From positions 1 through 10,879 of the forward strand of contig SBBD01000013.1 in the NCBI GenBank assembly GCA_005239845.1: a stretch of 10,879 nucleotides of DNA. The letters run 5' to 3'. The notes under the pieces were generated by a model, which saw only the letters and a list, made by a program, of their open reading frames with translations, was not told the origin of the DNA and did not search any database. Position 1 is the stretch's first letter; the number at the start of each line of letters is the position of its first letter. Below, piece by piece: positions 1 to 7,300 of this stretch. A program made the position numbers and the translations under genes. This DNA is from an archaeon (GTDB lineage Archaea > Micrarchaeota > Micrarchaeia > Norongarragalinales > SBBD01).

Positions 1-29
1 CCCGTTTCGCGTGGAAAGGCGCTGCTCAT
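1..29 (-). CDS. possible 5' end of a gene leaving the window on the left
   Basis: An ATG on the minus strand at 29-27 opens a frame with no stop up to the edge; only MSSAFPRET is visible, so no function can be given. Two signals favour a real start: a GAGG-type ribosome-binding sequence at 44-41, 11 bases before the ATG, and a TATATA box at 62-57 about 30 bases upstream. The two conflict mildly, since a transcript set by that TATA box would begin near 34 and exclude the GAGG. Nine codons are weak evidence, and the frame may be chance. Confidence 0.3.
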
Positions 30-56
30 GTTTTATTCTTCCTCGCCAAAGGTTAC

Positions 57-62
57 TATATA
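57..62 (-). promoter_or_regulatory. TATA-like box (orientation uncertain)
   Basis: TATATA, preceded on the minus strand by ACAAAAC, which resembles an archaeal purine-rich BRE followed by TATA box. Spacing to the minus-strand ATG at 29 suits a leaderless or very short-leader transcript. The hexamer is self-complementary, so plus-strand use is possible, but no credible plus-strand gene begins within the next 600 bases. Confidence 0.35.
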
Positions 63-67
63 GTTTT

Positions 68-83
68 GTGCCAAATTCGGCAC
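68..83. repeat. near-perfect 16-bp palindrome, candidate operator
   Basis: GTGCCAAATTCGGCAC: arms GTGCC and GGCAC flank a centre whose AATT is itself palindromic, so 14 of 16 positions are symmetric. It lies five bases upstream of the TATATA box at 57-62 when read on the minus strand, a usual place for an activator or repressor dimer site. As RNA it could also form a 5-bp hairpin. No regulator gene is visible in the window. Confidence 0.45.
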
Positions 84-167
84 TACAATGCCAACTTTCA
101 GAAGGAATCTAGCCAACGGCTTGGCCTCCGACCAAGGCGCTTTAGTGGAAGCAGCGGCGCCCTTACC
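84..167. other. non-coding stretch downstream of the toxin gene
   Basis: No credible gene on either strand. The only structure seen is a weak 5-bp inverted repeat (CTTGG 120-124 with CCAAG 132-136) downstream of the toxin stop. It lacks a following T-run and is too short to call a terminator. Confidence 0.4.
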
Positions 168-434
168 TTAACCATAAGTATGTTCGTCGCGGCGCTGGAA
201 GTCAAGCACTTGGATTTTCTTTGCTTTCCAGTCCACGAAATACTTGAGGTGGAAGCTGGACAGGCGGACGCGGTAAAAACCGTCGCTGCCGGAAAGCTTG
301 GTTAAGTCGTAGCGCTTTGCCGGAACCGGCTCGGTTTGCAGTACCCCGACAAGATCATGCATTCTTTGCCTGATTTTCGCGTCCGTCTTACGGATGGCCT
401 TTAGGGCGCGGGGGTGAATCTCCACGGAAAACAA
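168..434 (-). CDS. RelE/ParE-family toxin
   Basis: Small basic protein of 88 residues, probably an mRNA interferase of the RelE superfamily that is held inactive by the antitoxin encoded just upstream. Family features seen: an N-terminal IHPRALKAIRK helix (residues 6-16), then the core beta-strands with YRVRL (54-58), KYFVD (64-68) and the terminal IQVLDFQRRDEHTYG (74-88), where R81, R82 and Y87 occupy the usual catalytic zone. The family often has an Arg in the strand after YR(V/L)R (GDYR-like); here it is H62 (SSFH), so activity is not certain. I chose the TTG at 434 because AGGTG lies six bases before it and the product then opens with the usual MFSVEIHP form; a GTG at 443 (three residues longer) overlaps that ribosome-binding sequence. 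It follows the antitoxin stop by 17 bases and is surely cotranscribed. Confidence 0.82.
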   Translation of the reverse strand: MFSVEIHPRALKAIRKTDAKIRQRMHDLVGVLQTEPVPAKRYDLTKLSGSDGFYRVRLSSFHLKYFVDWKAKKIQVLDFQRRDEHTYG

Positions 435-451
435 GGAAAGCACCTAAATAA

Positions 452-643
452 TTAGAAGAGGCCTTTCGTGTAGGCGACGGCTTTCCCCGAATCCATCTCG
501 GCCTTTATCCTGCGCAGCCTCGCCAACTCCTTGGCGCTAACGCTTTCTTCTGAAATCAGGCTCAAGAGCAACGCGTTATTCTTCTCCACTTCCTCCTGCA
601 AGTTCCTCACTTTCCGGTACAACAGGCCGACGTTGACTTCCAT
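452..643 (-). CDS. RelB-like antitoxin
   Basis: 63-residue acidic/basic helical protein: an N-terminal predicted coiled coil (residues 8-30, LYRKVRNLQEEVEKNN and following), a short linker (SEESVSAKEL) and a C-terminal tail (AEMDSGKAVAYTKGLF) of the kind small archaeal antitoxins use to wrap their RelE partner. The call rests on size, composition, order upstream of the toxin and tight spacing rather than a diagnostic motif. The frame extends to 664, but the ATG at 643 is preferred: AGGTGG (655-650) precedes it by six bases, and the TATA-like box at 676-685 would start transcription near 654, downstream of the longer start. Such antitoxins usually repress their own operon; no clear operator is seen. 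Confidence 0.72.
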   Translation of the reverse strand: MEVNVGLLYRKVRNLQEEVEKNNALLLSLISEESVSAKELARLRRIKAEMDSGKAVAYTKGLF

Positions 644-649
644 CCAAAT

Positions 650-655
650 CCACCT
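650..655 (-). promoter_or_regulatory. ribosome-binding site deciding the antitoxin start
   Basis: AGGTGG on the minus strand, six bases before the ATG at 643, complementary to the archaeal 16S 3' end. It lies inside the longer frame that opens at 664 and argues against that start. Confidence 0.6.
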
Positions 656-675
656 AAGTAGCATTGGAAACCGCG

Positions 676-685
676 ATATTTAAAA
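676..685 (-). promoter_or_regulatory. TATA-like box of the toxin-antitoxin operon
   Basis: TTTTAAATAT on the minus strand. With the usual 25-27 base offset, transcription would begin near 654, giving a leader of about 11 bases that just includes the ribosome-binding site. The TTTAAA core is self-complementary, so weak plus-strand use toward the cyclophilin gene is also possible. Confidence 0.5.
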
Positions 686-742
686 CGAACCCGCCTAGGG
701 AATCGCGACATTTTCCTGGTTTCATTCGAGAAAATAAGATGA

Positions 743-748
743 TTTATA
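743..748 (+). promoter_or_regulatory. candidate TATA box for the cyclophilin gene
   Basis: TTTATA within GATTTATACCTTAG, about 100 bases before the cyclophilin start; transcription would begin near 772 with a leader of about 75 bases. It is the best match on this strand in the 644-846 gap, which otherwise holds only the antitoxin promoter and no gene. Other AT-rich stretches (802-810) are too close to the ribosome-binding site. Confidence 0.3.
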
Positions 749-831
749 CCTTAGCTTTTTCTTCAGGGTGGCTGCCATACGCACGACTGTTCGCGGGAAG
801 GGATTATTATTCCTTTTCCGCGTGGTTTCGT

Positions 832-839
832 GAGGTGAT
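832..839 (+). promoter_or_regulatory. strong Shine-Dalgarno fixing the cyclophilin start
   Basis: GAGGTGAT, a full match to the archaeal anti-Shine-Dalgarno sequence, seven bases before the ATG at 847. It rules out the in-frame starts further upstream (664, 739), whose added N-terminus has no family similarity. Confidence 0.8.
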
Positions 840-846
840 TTTCTGC

Positions 847-1323
847 ATGCCTAACGCCTCCTCCAACCCTCATGCCATCATGGAAACGACTCTTGGAACC
901 ATTGAGGTCGAGCTTTTCCAGGACAAGGCCCCCAAGACCGTGGCCAACTTCGTTTCGCTGGTGAAGAAAAAATTTTATGACGGTTTGACGTTTCACCGTG
1001 TGATTCCGGGCTTCATGATCCAAGGCGGCTGTCCAAACGGAAACGGCACGGGCGGGCCCGGCTACGAGATTAAGGACGAGTTCGGCCCCGGCTTGAAACA
1101 CGATAGCGAAGGCATTCTTTCCATGGCCAACGCAGGCCCCAACACGGGCGGCAGCCAGTTCTTCATCATTCTTGCCGCGACGCCTTGGCTTGATGGGCAT
1201 CATGCGGTTTTCGGAAAGGCAGTGAAGGGAATGGAGGTCGTGCAGAAGATTGCGTTAGTGAAAAGGGACGGAAATGATCGGCCGCTTACTCCAGTAATCA
1301 TGAAAACGGTTACGATTGTTTGA
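847..1323 (+). CDS. cyclophilin-type peptidyl-prolyl cis-trans isomerase
   Basis: 158-residue single-domain cyclophilin that catalyses cis-trans isomerisation of X-Pro peptide bonds; no signal peptide, so a cytoplasmic folding helper. The active-site set known from human CypA is intact: R51 in FHR (49-51), F56, M57 and Q59 in GFMIQGG (55-61), the [15 protein letters not shown] strand-loop (93-107) with F106, W114 in WLDG and H119 before AVFG (120-123). The N-terminal [11 protein letters not shown] strand and APKTVANF helix are also typical. Length matches the short prokaryotic form, without the extra loop of many eukaryotic cyclophilins. The start is set by the strong ribosome-binding site at 832. 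The phosphatase gene follows 61 bases later on the same strand, possibly in one transcript. Cyclophilins are patchily distributed in archaea (FKBP types dominate), so acquisition from bacteria is plausible but untested. Confidence 0.95.
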   Translation: MPNASSNPHAIMETTLGTIEVELFQDKAPKTVANFVSLVKKKFYDGLTFHRVIPGFMIQGGCPNGNGTGGPGYEIKDEFGPGLKHDSEGILSMANAGPNTGGSQFFIILAATPWLDGHHAVFGKAVKGMEVVQKIALVKRDGNDRPLTPVIMKTVTIV

Positions 1324-1372
1324 AATGGCGAACGAGTAGGATAAGAGGGAACGGAAGAGTAGTTAATTGGTA

Positions 1373-1378
1373 GGAGGT
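1373..1378 (+). promoter_or_regulatory. Shine-Dalgarno fixing the phosphatase start
   Basis: GGAGGT six bases before the ATG at 1385. It excludes the TTG at 1367, whose codons would overlap the site. Confidence 0.75.
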
Positions 1379-1384
1379 TTTGTA

Positions 1385-1990
1385 ATGGTGAAGCGCATCT
1401 TGCTTGCAAGGCACGCGGAGACCACGAGCAATAGGGACTGGATTTTCCAAGGCCAGACGGACTCGCCCTTGACGGCTTTGGGGAGGAGACAGGCGAAAGC
1501 CCTCGGGGAAGCCATCTCCATTTATCAGCCTGACTCTGTTTTTTGTTCCGATTTGGGGAGGGCAAAAGAGACGCTTCGAGGGATGGGGTTGCCGAGGACT
1601 ACGCGCCTCTTTTACTCTAGTCTATTGCGGGAAAAGTCGTATGGGGTCCTGGAGGGCGTGCCTTGGAAGCGCGTGAATGGATGGCGGGAATACCACGCGG
1701 ATCCCTACAAGAGCGCGGAAGGCGGGGAAAGCATGCTGGACGTGGCCAAGCGCCTGTTGCCCTTCTTCCGGAAAATCCAGCAGCGCCGCGAGGAAACCGT
1801 CCTCATCGTGACGCACCACAACCCGCTCGCCGTTCTCTTGTGTGACTTCTTGGGCATGCATTACAAGGAATGGAGGCGGTTCAAGCTCAGCCTTGCCGGG
1901 GTTTCGGAAGTCGTGTTCGAGGAAGGCCTTTGGAGGGTCGCAAAACTGAACGAGACCGGGCATTTGGGAGACCTCAAGAGCGTCGGCTAA
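1385..1990 (+). CDS. histidine phosphatase superfamily protein (phosphoglycerate-mutase-like)
   Basis: 201-residue cytoplasmic enzyme of the phosphoglycerate mutase/acid phosphatase fold, which works through a phosphohistidine. Seen: the N-terminal catalytic motif as LLARHAETTSN (6-16) with R9 and H10, an Ala replacing the Gly of the classic RHG; QGQTDSPLTALGRRQA (22-37), matching the usual sugar-phosphate loop; second Arg R59 in SDLGRAKET (55-63); the acid E83 with the LxEG element (89-91); the EGGES element (112-116); and the second catalytic His, H144, in VTHHN (142-146) where most members have SHG. All catalytic positions are present, so an active phosphatase or mutase is likely, but the substrate cannot be told; candidates include phosphoglycerate, alpha-ribazole phosphate or another small phosphoester. 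It lies 61 bases after the cyclophilin gene and converges on the protease gene, with 15 bases between the two stops. Confidence 0.9.
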   Translation: MVKRILLARHAETTSNRDWIFQGQTDSPLTALGRRQAKALGEAISIYQPDSVFCSDLGRAKETLRGMGLPRTTRLFYSSLLREKSYGVLEGVPWKRVNGWREYHADPYKSAEGGESMLDVAKRLLPFFRKIQQRREETVLIVTHHNPLAVLLCDFLGMHYKEWRRFKLSLAGVSEVVFEEGLWRVAKLNETGHLGDLKSVG

Positions 1991-2005
1991 TTGGCTCAAG
2001 GAACT

Positions 2006-4102
2006 CTAGTTGTTGGACTTGGCGGTCCAGAAGGCCCAGGCCACCACGGCAAGGGCCAGCACGAAGAACACGGCAGCGTACTGTTGGTAAAGCCCGGCAA
2101 TGCGGGTCTTGGCCATGCTGAGGACGCTTTCGAGCCTGTCTTTGGCTACGACCAACGTTTGCGCGGACTCCTCGTCTTTTCCTTGTTCCTCCAATTGCTT
2201 GGCTTCCTCCACGAGGCGCTGTACGTCCTGCAAGTCGGTGGAAGGCATCTGCACGCTGAGCTGGCTGACCAAGTAGCTCATGCTGTAGAGTTCCAGCTTG
2301 AGGGCCGATACGCTGCGCGTGACGGGCGGCGCCGGAGTAGGAGTGAGAACGATCCCGGGCACGCGGATGCCAATGCCCGCCTCGTCGAACTGCCGCTGCA
2401 GTTCCTGGCGTTCCCGTTGCGAGGGCACGGCTTTGCCGCTGACCGGTAATTTCCCGCAGCCCGTCGGTTCTGGGGCGTTCTGGAAAGTATAGGCTATTAA
2501 CTGTTCAACGTCTAGTACATCGATTACTCCATTTCCGTCCACGTCCGCACTTTCTAAGACGATGGGCGCTTTTCCTTCACGGAAGACATAGTCAACGAGT
2601 AGCACGACGTCGAAAATGTTGATGACGCCGTCGTTATTCAAATCGCCGCAAATATATCCTTCACCGAAAAATTGGCTCTCCAATTGCAGGGTCAGCGCCA
2701 TGGCGTAGCCACTGTTCGAGATGTTGGAAATGTTGACCCCCGTCTTCTGTCCAGCATAATTGTGGGAACTCGGGGTGCTGACGGCGTTAAAGAAGCGGTT
2801 GTTCGTGCTTCCAGGGTAAGGGTCTCCTGCGTTTCCTTGGTTTATGTTTCTTTCGAGTTCCCAGAGGCCGTCCGCTTGTTCCAAGGCTACTTTGTAGTGC
2901 CCGCTGGCGTTATAGCCCGGATACCACTCTCTGGTGTTTGAACCCTGCGCTTCGTCCACATGCCAGATGAGGAGGCCGCTTCCAGGAAGCGCTGCGTCAT
3001 ACCCTATTTTTTGCCTGTTTTCGATCATGAAGTATTCTCTGGAAGGCGTGTTGTTCAAAGGAATGCGATAAATGGCGTCTCCCGAGGTTTCCGCATTCAA
3101 GAGCTGCACCGTGCCGGAAGTGGTAAGGTTGTTGGCAGGCGTGAATCCCAAGAATTTTTTGCTCCAGGCATCAAAGTGGGCGGGCGAGCTTCCCAGCCTT
3201 CCGTTCCACGAGCCTCCAGCCATGACGCTCCATCGCCCAACACCTCGCGAGCTATGGTCCACATCATACAAGTCCGGCAAGCCGAAGTTGTGGCCGAACT
3301 CGTGGGCGTAGACTCCAATCGTCATGTCGTTGGGGTTGATCCAGTATTCGGGTTCCGTGTCATAATCCGAAATGTTGACGCCATCCCGTTTTCTGGGAGT
3401 GATTCCCCACTTATGAGACCAGATGTCGTTAACGCTTCCGCTGAGTTCGGCGCCCCGTCCCGCGTGCACTACCGTGATGCCCTCTACTCTTCCGTCGCCG
3501 TCGTTGTCATAATCCGCAAAATTGATGAAGGGGTCCACGATGTCCACGAGGTCTTCGACGAGCTTTTGCGTGTTTTGCGGATAACTTCCCATACCGTAGA
3601 CATTATTCGTGTAGTACGCGAGTGTTTGGGGCGCACGCTTCCACCCCAGCGAGGAAGGCAGGTTCACGGTAATCAAGTCGAGCTGGCCGTACGAGTTTTC
3701 CAAGTAGAACATCCTGACCGAGGAAGTCAAGTTTGTGAAAATGAGGCTGTCAAAGAAGGGCGGGTTTACTTTGGCGGGCTTGTCGGGGAAGTCGACGAGG
3801 AGGACGAGCTTGCGGAAGGTTCGAGTGATAGTTCCCGCTTTAGTGGAAAAGCCTGCGCGCAGCTTTCCGAGTTCCAACTTCTGGGATGGCGCGTCGATTC
3901 CTGCGTTCTGGAGTGCTTGCGGATTTGTGAACCAGAAGGGTTCAGCGACTCTTTTCTCCCCTATTTTTTCCAAGAGTTCCGGGGCAGGGGGCATGGGGTG
4001 GATGGAGGTACCCGAAACGGGTTGGAGGGAGGCGTGGATGCCGCCTCCCGTAAAAACAAGGAGCGTGAAGAGGATGACGATGGCCTTCCAGCCTGTTTTC
4101 AT
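2006..4102 (-). CDS. secreted membrane-anchored M6-family metalloprotease with dockerin domain
   Basis: 698 residues. A signal peptide (1-25) leads to an M6 (immune-inhibitor-A-like) zinc peptidase domain, about 95-475: LVDFPDKP (102-109), an Asp-rich loop DYDNDGDGR (197-205), the zinc motif HEFGHNFGLPDLYD (267-280; H267, E268, H271) and the WSVMAGGSWNG turn (291-301). A type I dockerin follows (484-548) with two calcium loops, GDLNNDG (486-492) and ADVDGNG (519-525). Next come a Pro/Thr-rich stretch (582-596), a helical stalk (598-670) and one membrane span (675-692) with a short KSNN tail. The peptidase would therefore face outward, tethered to the cytoplasmic membrane. Dockerins bind cohesins, but no cohesin is recognised here. 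The start ATG has a TATA-like box about 30 bases upstream. It is divergent from the large surface protein gene and carries a stalk motif like those in both downstream membrane proteins. Confidence 0.92.
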   Translation of the reverse strand: MKTGWKAIVILFTLLVFTGGGIHASLQPVSGTSIHPMPPAPELLEKIGEKRVAEPFWFTNPQALQNAGIDAPSQKLELGKLRAGFSTKAGTITRTFRKLVLLVDFPDKPAKVNPPFFDSLIFTNLTSSVRMFYLENSYGQLDLITVNLPSSLGWKRAPQTLAYYTNNVYGMGSYPQNTQKLVEDLVDIVDPFINFADYDNDGDGRVEGITVVHAGRGAELSGSVNDIWSHKWGITPRKRDGVNISDYDTEPEYWINPNDMTIGVYAHEFGHNFGLPDLYDVDHSSRGVGRWSVMAGGSWNGRLGSSPAHFDAWSKKFLGFTPANNLTTSGTVQLLNAETSGDAIYRIPLNNTPSREYFMIENRQKIGYDAALPGSGLLIWHVDEAQGSNTREWYPGYNASGHYKVALEQADGLWELERNINQGNAGDPYPGSTNNRFFNAVSTPSSHNYAGQKTGVNISNISNSGYAMALTLQLESQFFGEGYICGDLNNDGVINIFDVVLLVDYVFREGKAPIVLESADVDGNGVIDVLDVEQLIAYTFQNAPEPTGCGKLPVSGKAVPSQRERQELQRQFDEAGIGIRVPGIVLTPTPAPPVTRSVSALKLELYSMSYLVSQLSVQMPSTDLQDVQRLVEEAKQLEEQGKDEESAQTLVVAKDRLESVLSMAKTRIAGLYQQYAAVFFVLALAVVAWAFWTAKSNN

Positions 4103-4130
4103 GCGACCTATCCTATCACTTTTTCGCCGT

Positions 4131-4138
4131 TTTTAAAA
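4131..4138 (-). promoter_or_regulatory. TATA-like box of the metalloprotease gene
   Basis: TTTTAAAA within AGTTTTAAAAACG on the minus strand. Its centre is about 33 bases before the ATG at 4102, which predicts a transcript start near 4108 and an almost leaderless mRNA. Between box and ATG there is only a partial ribosome-binding match (GATAGG). Confidence 0.55.
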
Positions 4139-4156
4139 CTATGGTTGGCTTCAGGC

Positions 4157-4169
4157 AGGAGTGACTCCT
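4157..4169. repeat. 13-bp perfect palindrome in the divergent promoter region
   Basis: AGGAGTGACTCCT: 6-bp arms around a single G. It lies 18 bases upstream of the protease TATA box and about 90 bases before the one for the large surface gene, so a bound dimer could control the protease or both. No second copy was noticed in the window. Confidence 0.35.
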
Positions 4170-4257
4170 CGGCTTTTAGCGCTCTACTGCAGTTTTTTGG
4201 AAGCCGTTCCAGGAAACGAATCGGGTTCCATGGGGGCCATCGCGTGAATAGTAATCC

Positions 4258-4265
4258 ATTTAAGG
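4258..4265 (+). promoter_or_regulatory. candidate TATA box of the surface-protein operon
   Basis: ATTTAAGG, about 50 bases before the GTG start. The predicted transcript start is near 4288 with a leader of about 20 bases that contains the AAAAGGGG ribosome-binding stretch (4295-4302). The rest of the 205-base gap (4103-4307) holds no gene. Confidence 0.4.
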
Positions 4266-4307
4266 CGTCCCCGCCTTTAGCCTGCTGTCTCAAGAAAAGG
4301 GGTTCGC

Positions 4308-7300
4308 GTGCGAATAAGCTATAGACGCCAAGGTTCTTTCATTTTTTTGGCTTTTTTGCTGGCAAGCCTAGCATTCCAAACCTCGGAAGCCAAGGAAATC
4401 AATGCTTCGGGGGCCGACGGCCTTGTTGCGTACGTGCCCACGCTTCCCGGCAACGTCGTCTTTTACCGCACGTGGAGCAATGACAACAAGAACTTCAGCG
4501 ATCAAGCGAGCACCATCAATTCTCTTACAAACAACGTGATGTGGGCCAACGTTCGGGCCAACCACGAGCGCGACGAGTTTTTGATGAGCACGTTTACGTC
4601 GGGCACGCTCCGCATTCACACTCAAGTCTTCAATGGGACCGGGTGGAACAACCTGACGCAGCATACTGCTACTGCGGAAAACGCGGCGCAACGGCAGGTG
4701 GATGCGGCCTACGAAGACCTGTCGGGGGATGCCTTGATTGTCTTCGAGAACTCGAGCACTGCCGACGACGTGTTCGCCTTCACAATATGGAACGGCACCG
4801 CTTACGCCTCTCCACGCCCCTATCACCGAGGCTCGAGCGCGGAAATCAGGTGGATTCGCTTAGTGCCAAAACCCGCTTCCGACGACATCATGCTAATCCT
4901 TTTGGACAACCAGTTGGACATGCACGCCGTCTTGTGGAACGGGACGGACTTTGACGCGAGCACGGCCTTGAACTTGACCACGGTAGCCTCTACGTTCACG
5001 GAAGAACAGTTCGACTTTTCGTGGGAAAGCCTCAGCGGCGACGGCTTGATGGTTTACGGCGTCTCCACGCCAGGAATCAGCTGGGCTTTCCGCACCTACG
5101 ACGCTTCCACGAAGCTGTGGAGCAGCCAAGGCACGTTTTTCACGCTCAACGGCGGAGCTCCCCGTTTCACGAGGCTGTGCAGCGACCCCAACTCCGATTA
5201 CGTGGGCGCCATTTTCTACGACACCACCAGTGACGTCAACGTGCGCATGTGGGATGGCGAACTCGTCCAAAACGCCCCCGCTCCTCCTTCCGAGGATGCG
5301 ACGACGGAGGCGAGCGCGAGCGCCAGGCATGCGAACTGCCAGTGGGTGGCTTCGGGAGCCTATGCGGCTTTCGTGTTCGTGGACGCCGTCAACTTTACGA
5401 CTTTGACGTATGTGAATTTCACGCAAAGCCCCGATGCTTGGTCCGTATCGAACTTGGAGTTGGCTGCTGAAACGAGTGCCGTGGGATCCAACCGCATCCG
5501 TGCGGTGGATTTCGTGTCCAATCCCGTGACGGATGAAATCATGGCGGTTACGCTGGACATTAATGAAAATGCGAGGGCCGTCCGGTGGAACGCCACGGGC
5601 TGGATATTGCCTCCTGCAGGCAACATTCCTTTGGAGGCCACGACCGAATGCTTAGATGGCCAGACGGGTTGCGCGGGCTTCGACTGGTTCCGTTATGACC
5701 CGGCGCCCAACGTCACCATCGAGTCTCCCCTTAACGGCACGAATTTTGCCGCCAACGCGCTCGCTGCATTCAATGTCAGCGTGCGGGACAACGTGAACTC
5801 TTCTTTTGCCATGGCAAACATCACGCTTCCCAACGGTACGCTAGTGCAACTCCCCTTATCCAAATTCAATTCCACGTACTTCAATGCCAGCTTTTCGCAA
5901 ACCGGATTGAACGGCACCTACACTTTTGTGATCATTGCCAATGACAGCGTGGGCCTCAAGAGCCACCAAAACCTCAATACGAGCCAGCAAGGAAATTTCA
6001 CGGTAGCTGATTTCGTTGCTCCCAACGTGACTCTCATTCTCCCAACGGCCGGGCAGGCCTTCAACCAAAGCAACGCCGTAAACATCACTGCAAATGTCTC
6101 GGACAACGTCGCCCTGCATCGCGTGATAGCCAACGTGACGCTCCCCAATGCCAGCGTCGAGCAACTGAACCTGACCACTTCAGGCGGCATTACCTATACG
6201 GCCAACTTCACGAACACGGGAACGTCAGGCAACTATTCGGTTCGCATCCACGCCAACGACACTTCCGGAAACCTGAACGGCACGCAAACCGTCAACTTTT
6301 CTGTCGGGGACGCCACCCCGCCTCGCGTGGCCGACCTAACTCCAGCAGAAGGCAGCGCGCATGCGGCCAACACCACGATTCCGCTCACCGCAAACGTTTC
6401 AGATGAAGTGAACCTTTCCTCGGTGAGGGCCAACGTCACCCTTCCCAACAGTACCATCCTCCAGCTTCTCATGACGGACGTGGACTTGAACGGCACGTTC
6501 GAAGCCAACCTTACCGTTACTCCCTTGATGGGAAATTATTCTTTCCGCCTCATCGCCAACGACACGTCCAACAACGTCAACAGCTCGTTGGCAAGAAACT
6601 TCAGCGTGGGCGACGTCGTCTTTCCCAGCGTATTAATCAGCGCTCCCGCCAACCTCTCCAACTCCTCCAATTCCACGCAACAGTTCACTTTTACTGCAAC
6701 CGACAACGCCGCTTCCACGTTGAACTGTTCCCTGTACCTCAACGGGGCGGCAAGCCAAAGCAATTCCACGGTCTTCAACAACACGCCCACGACGTTCGAG
6801 GCAACGGGGCTCTCCGACGGAAGCCACTCGTGGAACGTGAGCTGCAGCGACGCGCTCCCAAACACGAATACGACGCTCACCCGAATCGTGAACGTGGACA
6901 CGAAGGCGCCCAACTTTGTTTCGCTGGATACGTTTCCAGCAGATGAACAAGCGTTGGATCCCAACGTTCAAATCAACGTGACCGCCAACCTCACGGACAA
7001 CGTGACGGCTCCCCACACCGTGTTTTTGCAGCGGAAGCTCTCCAACGAAACCAATTATACGAACCAGTCCATGGCCTACAATGCTTCTTCCGGGTTGTTT
7101 GAAGCCAACTTCACTCCTTCCCTCAACGGCACCTACGAGTTGCGGTTGTGGGCCAATGATACGGTGGGGAACGGCAACTTCAGCAACGGCGCAAACCGGA
7201 GCGTGCAACTTGACTCCAACTGGACTCGCAGCCCTGCGGCTTTCGCGCCCGTGGGCGGCGGCTTCAACGCTTCCGTCCACATCGGGAACCTCACCCTCAA

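Noticed and set aside
120..136. CTTGG/CCAAG hairpin as terminator of the toxin-antitoxin operon
   Set aside because: Only five base pairs with a seven-base loop and no T-run on the transcript strand.
664..846. Extended N-terminus for the cyclophilin (61 extra codons)
   Set aside because: A full-match GAGGTGAT ribosome-binding site precedes the ATG at 847, and the extra residues have no cyclophilin similarity; the stretch is the intergenic promoter region.
1988..2008. Shared terminator between the converging phosphatase and protease genes
   Set aside because: Only 15 bases separate the stops, and they contain neither a stable hairpin nor a T-run.
2960..4324. 454-codon plus-strand open frame opposite the metalloprotease gene
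   Set aside because: It lies wholly antisense to a gene with signal peptide, HExxH and dockerin motifs. Its own product is low in recognisable motifs and looks like a translated complement of GC-rich coding sequence.
5706..6614. Possible tandem DNA repeat or mobile element in the Ig-like region
   Set aside because: The repetition is at protein level with a period of about 100 residues; the DNA of the units is well diverged, with no flanking repeats or transposase.
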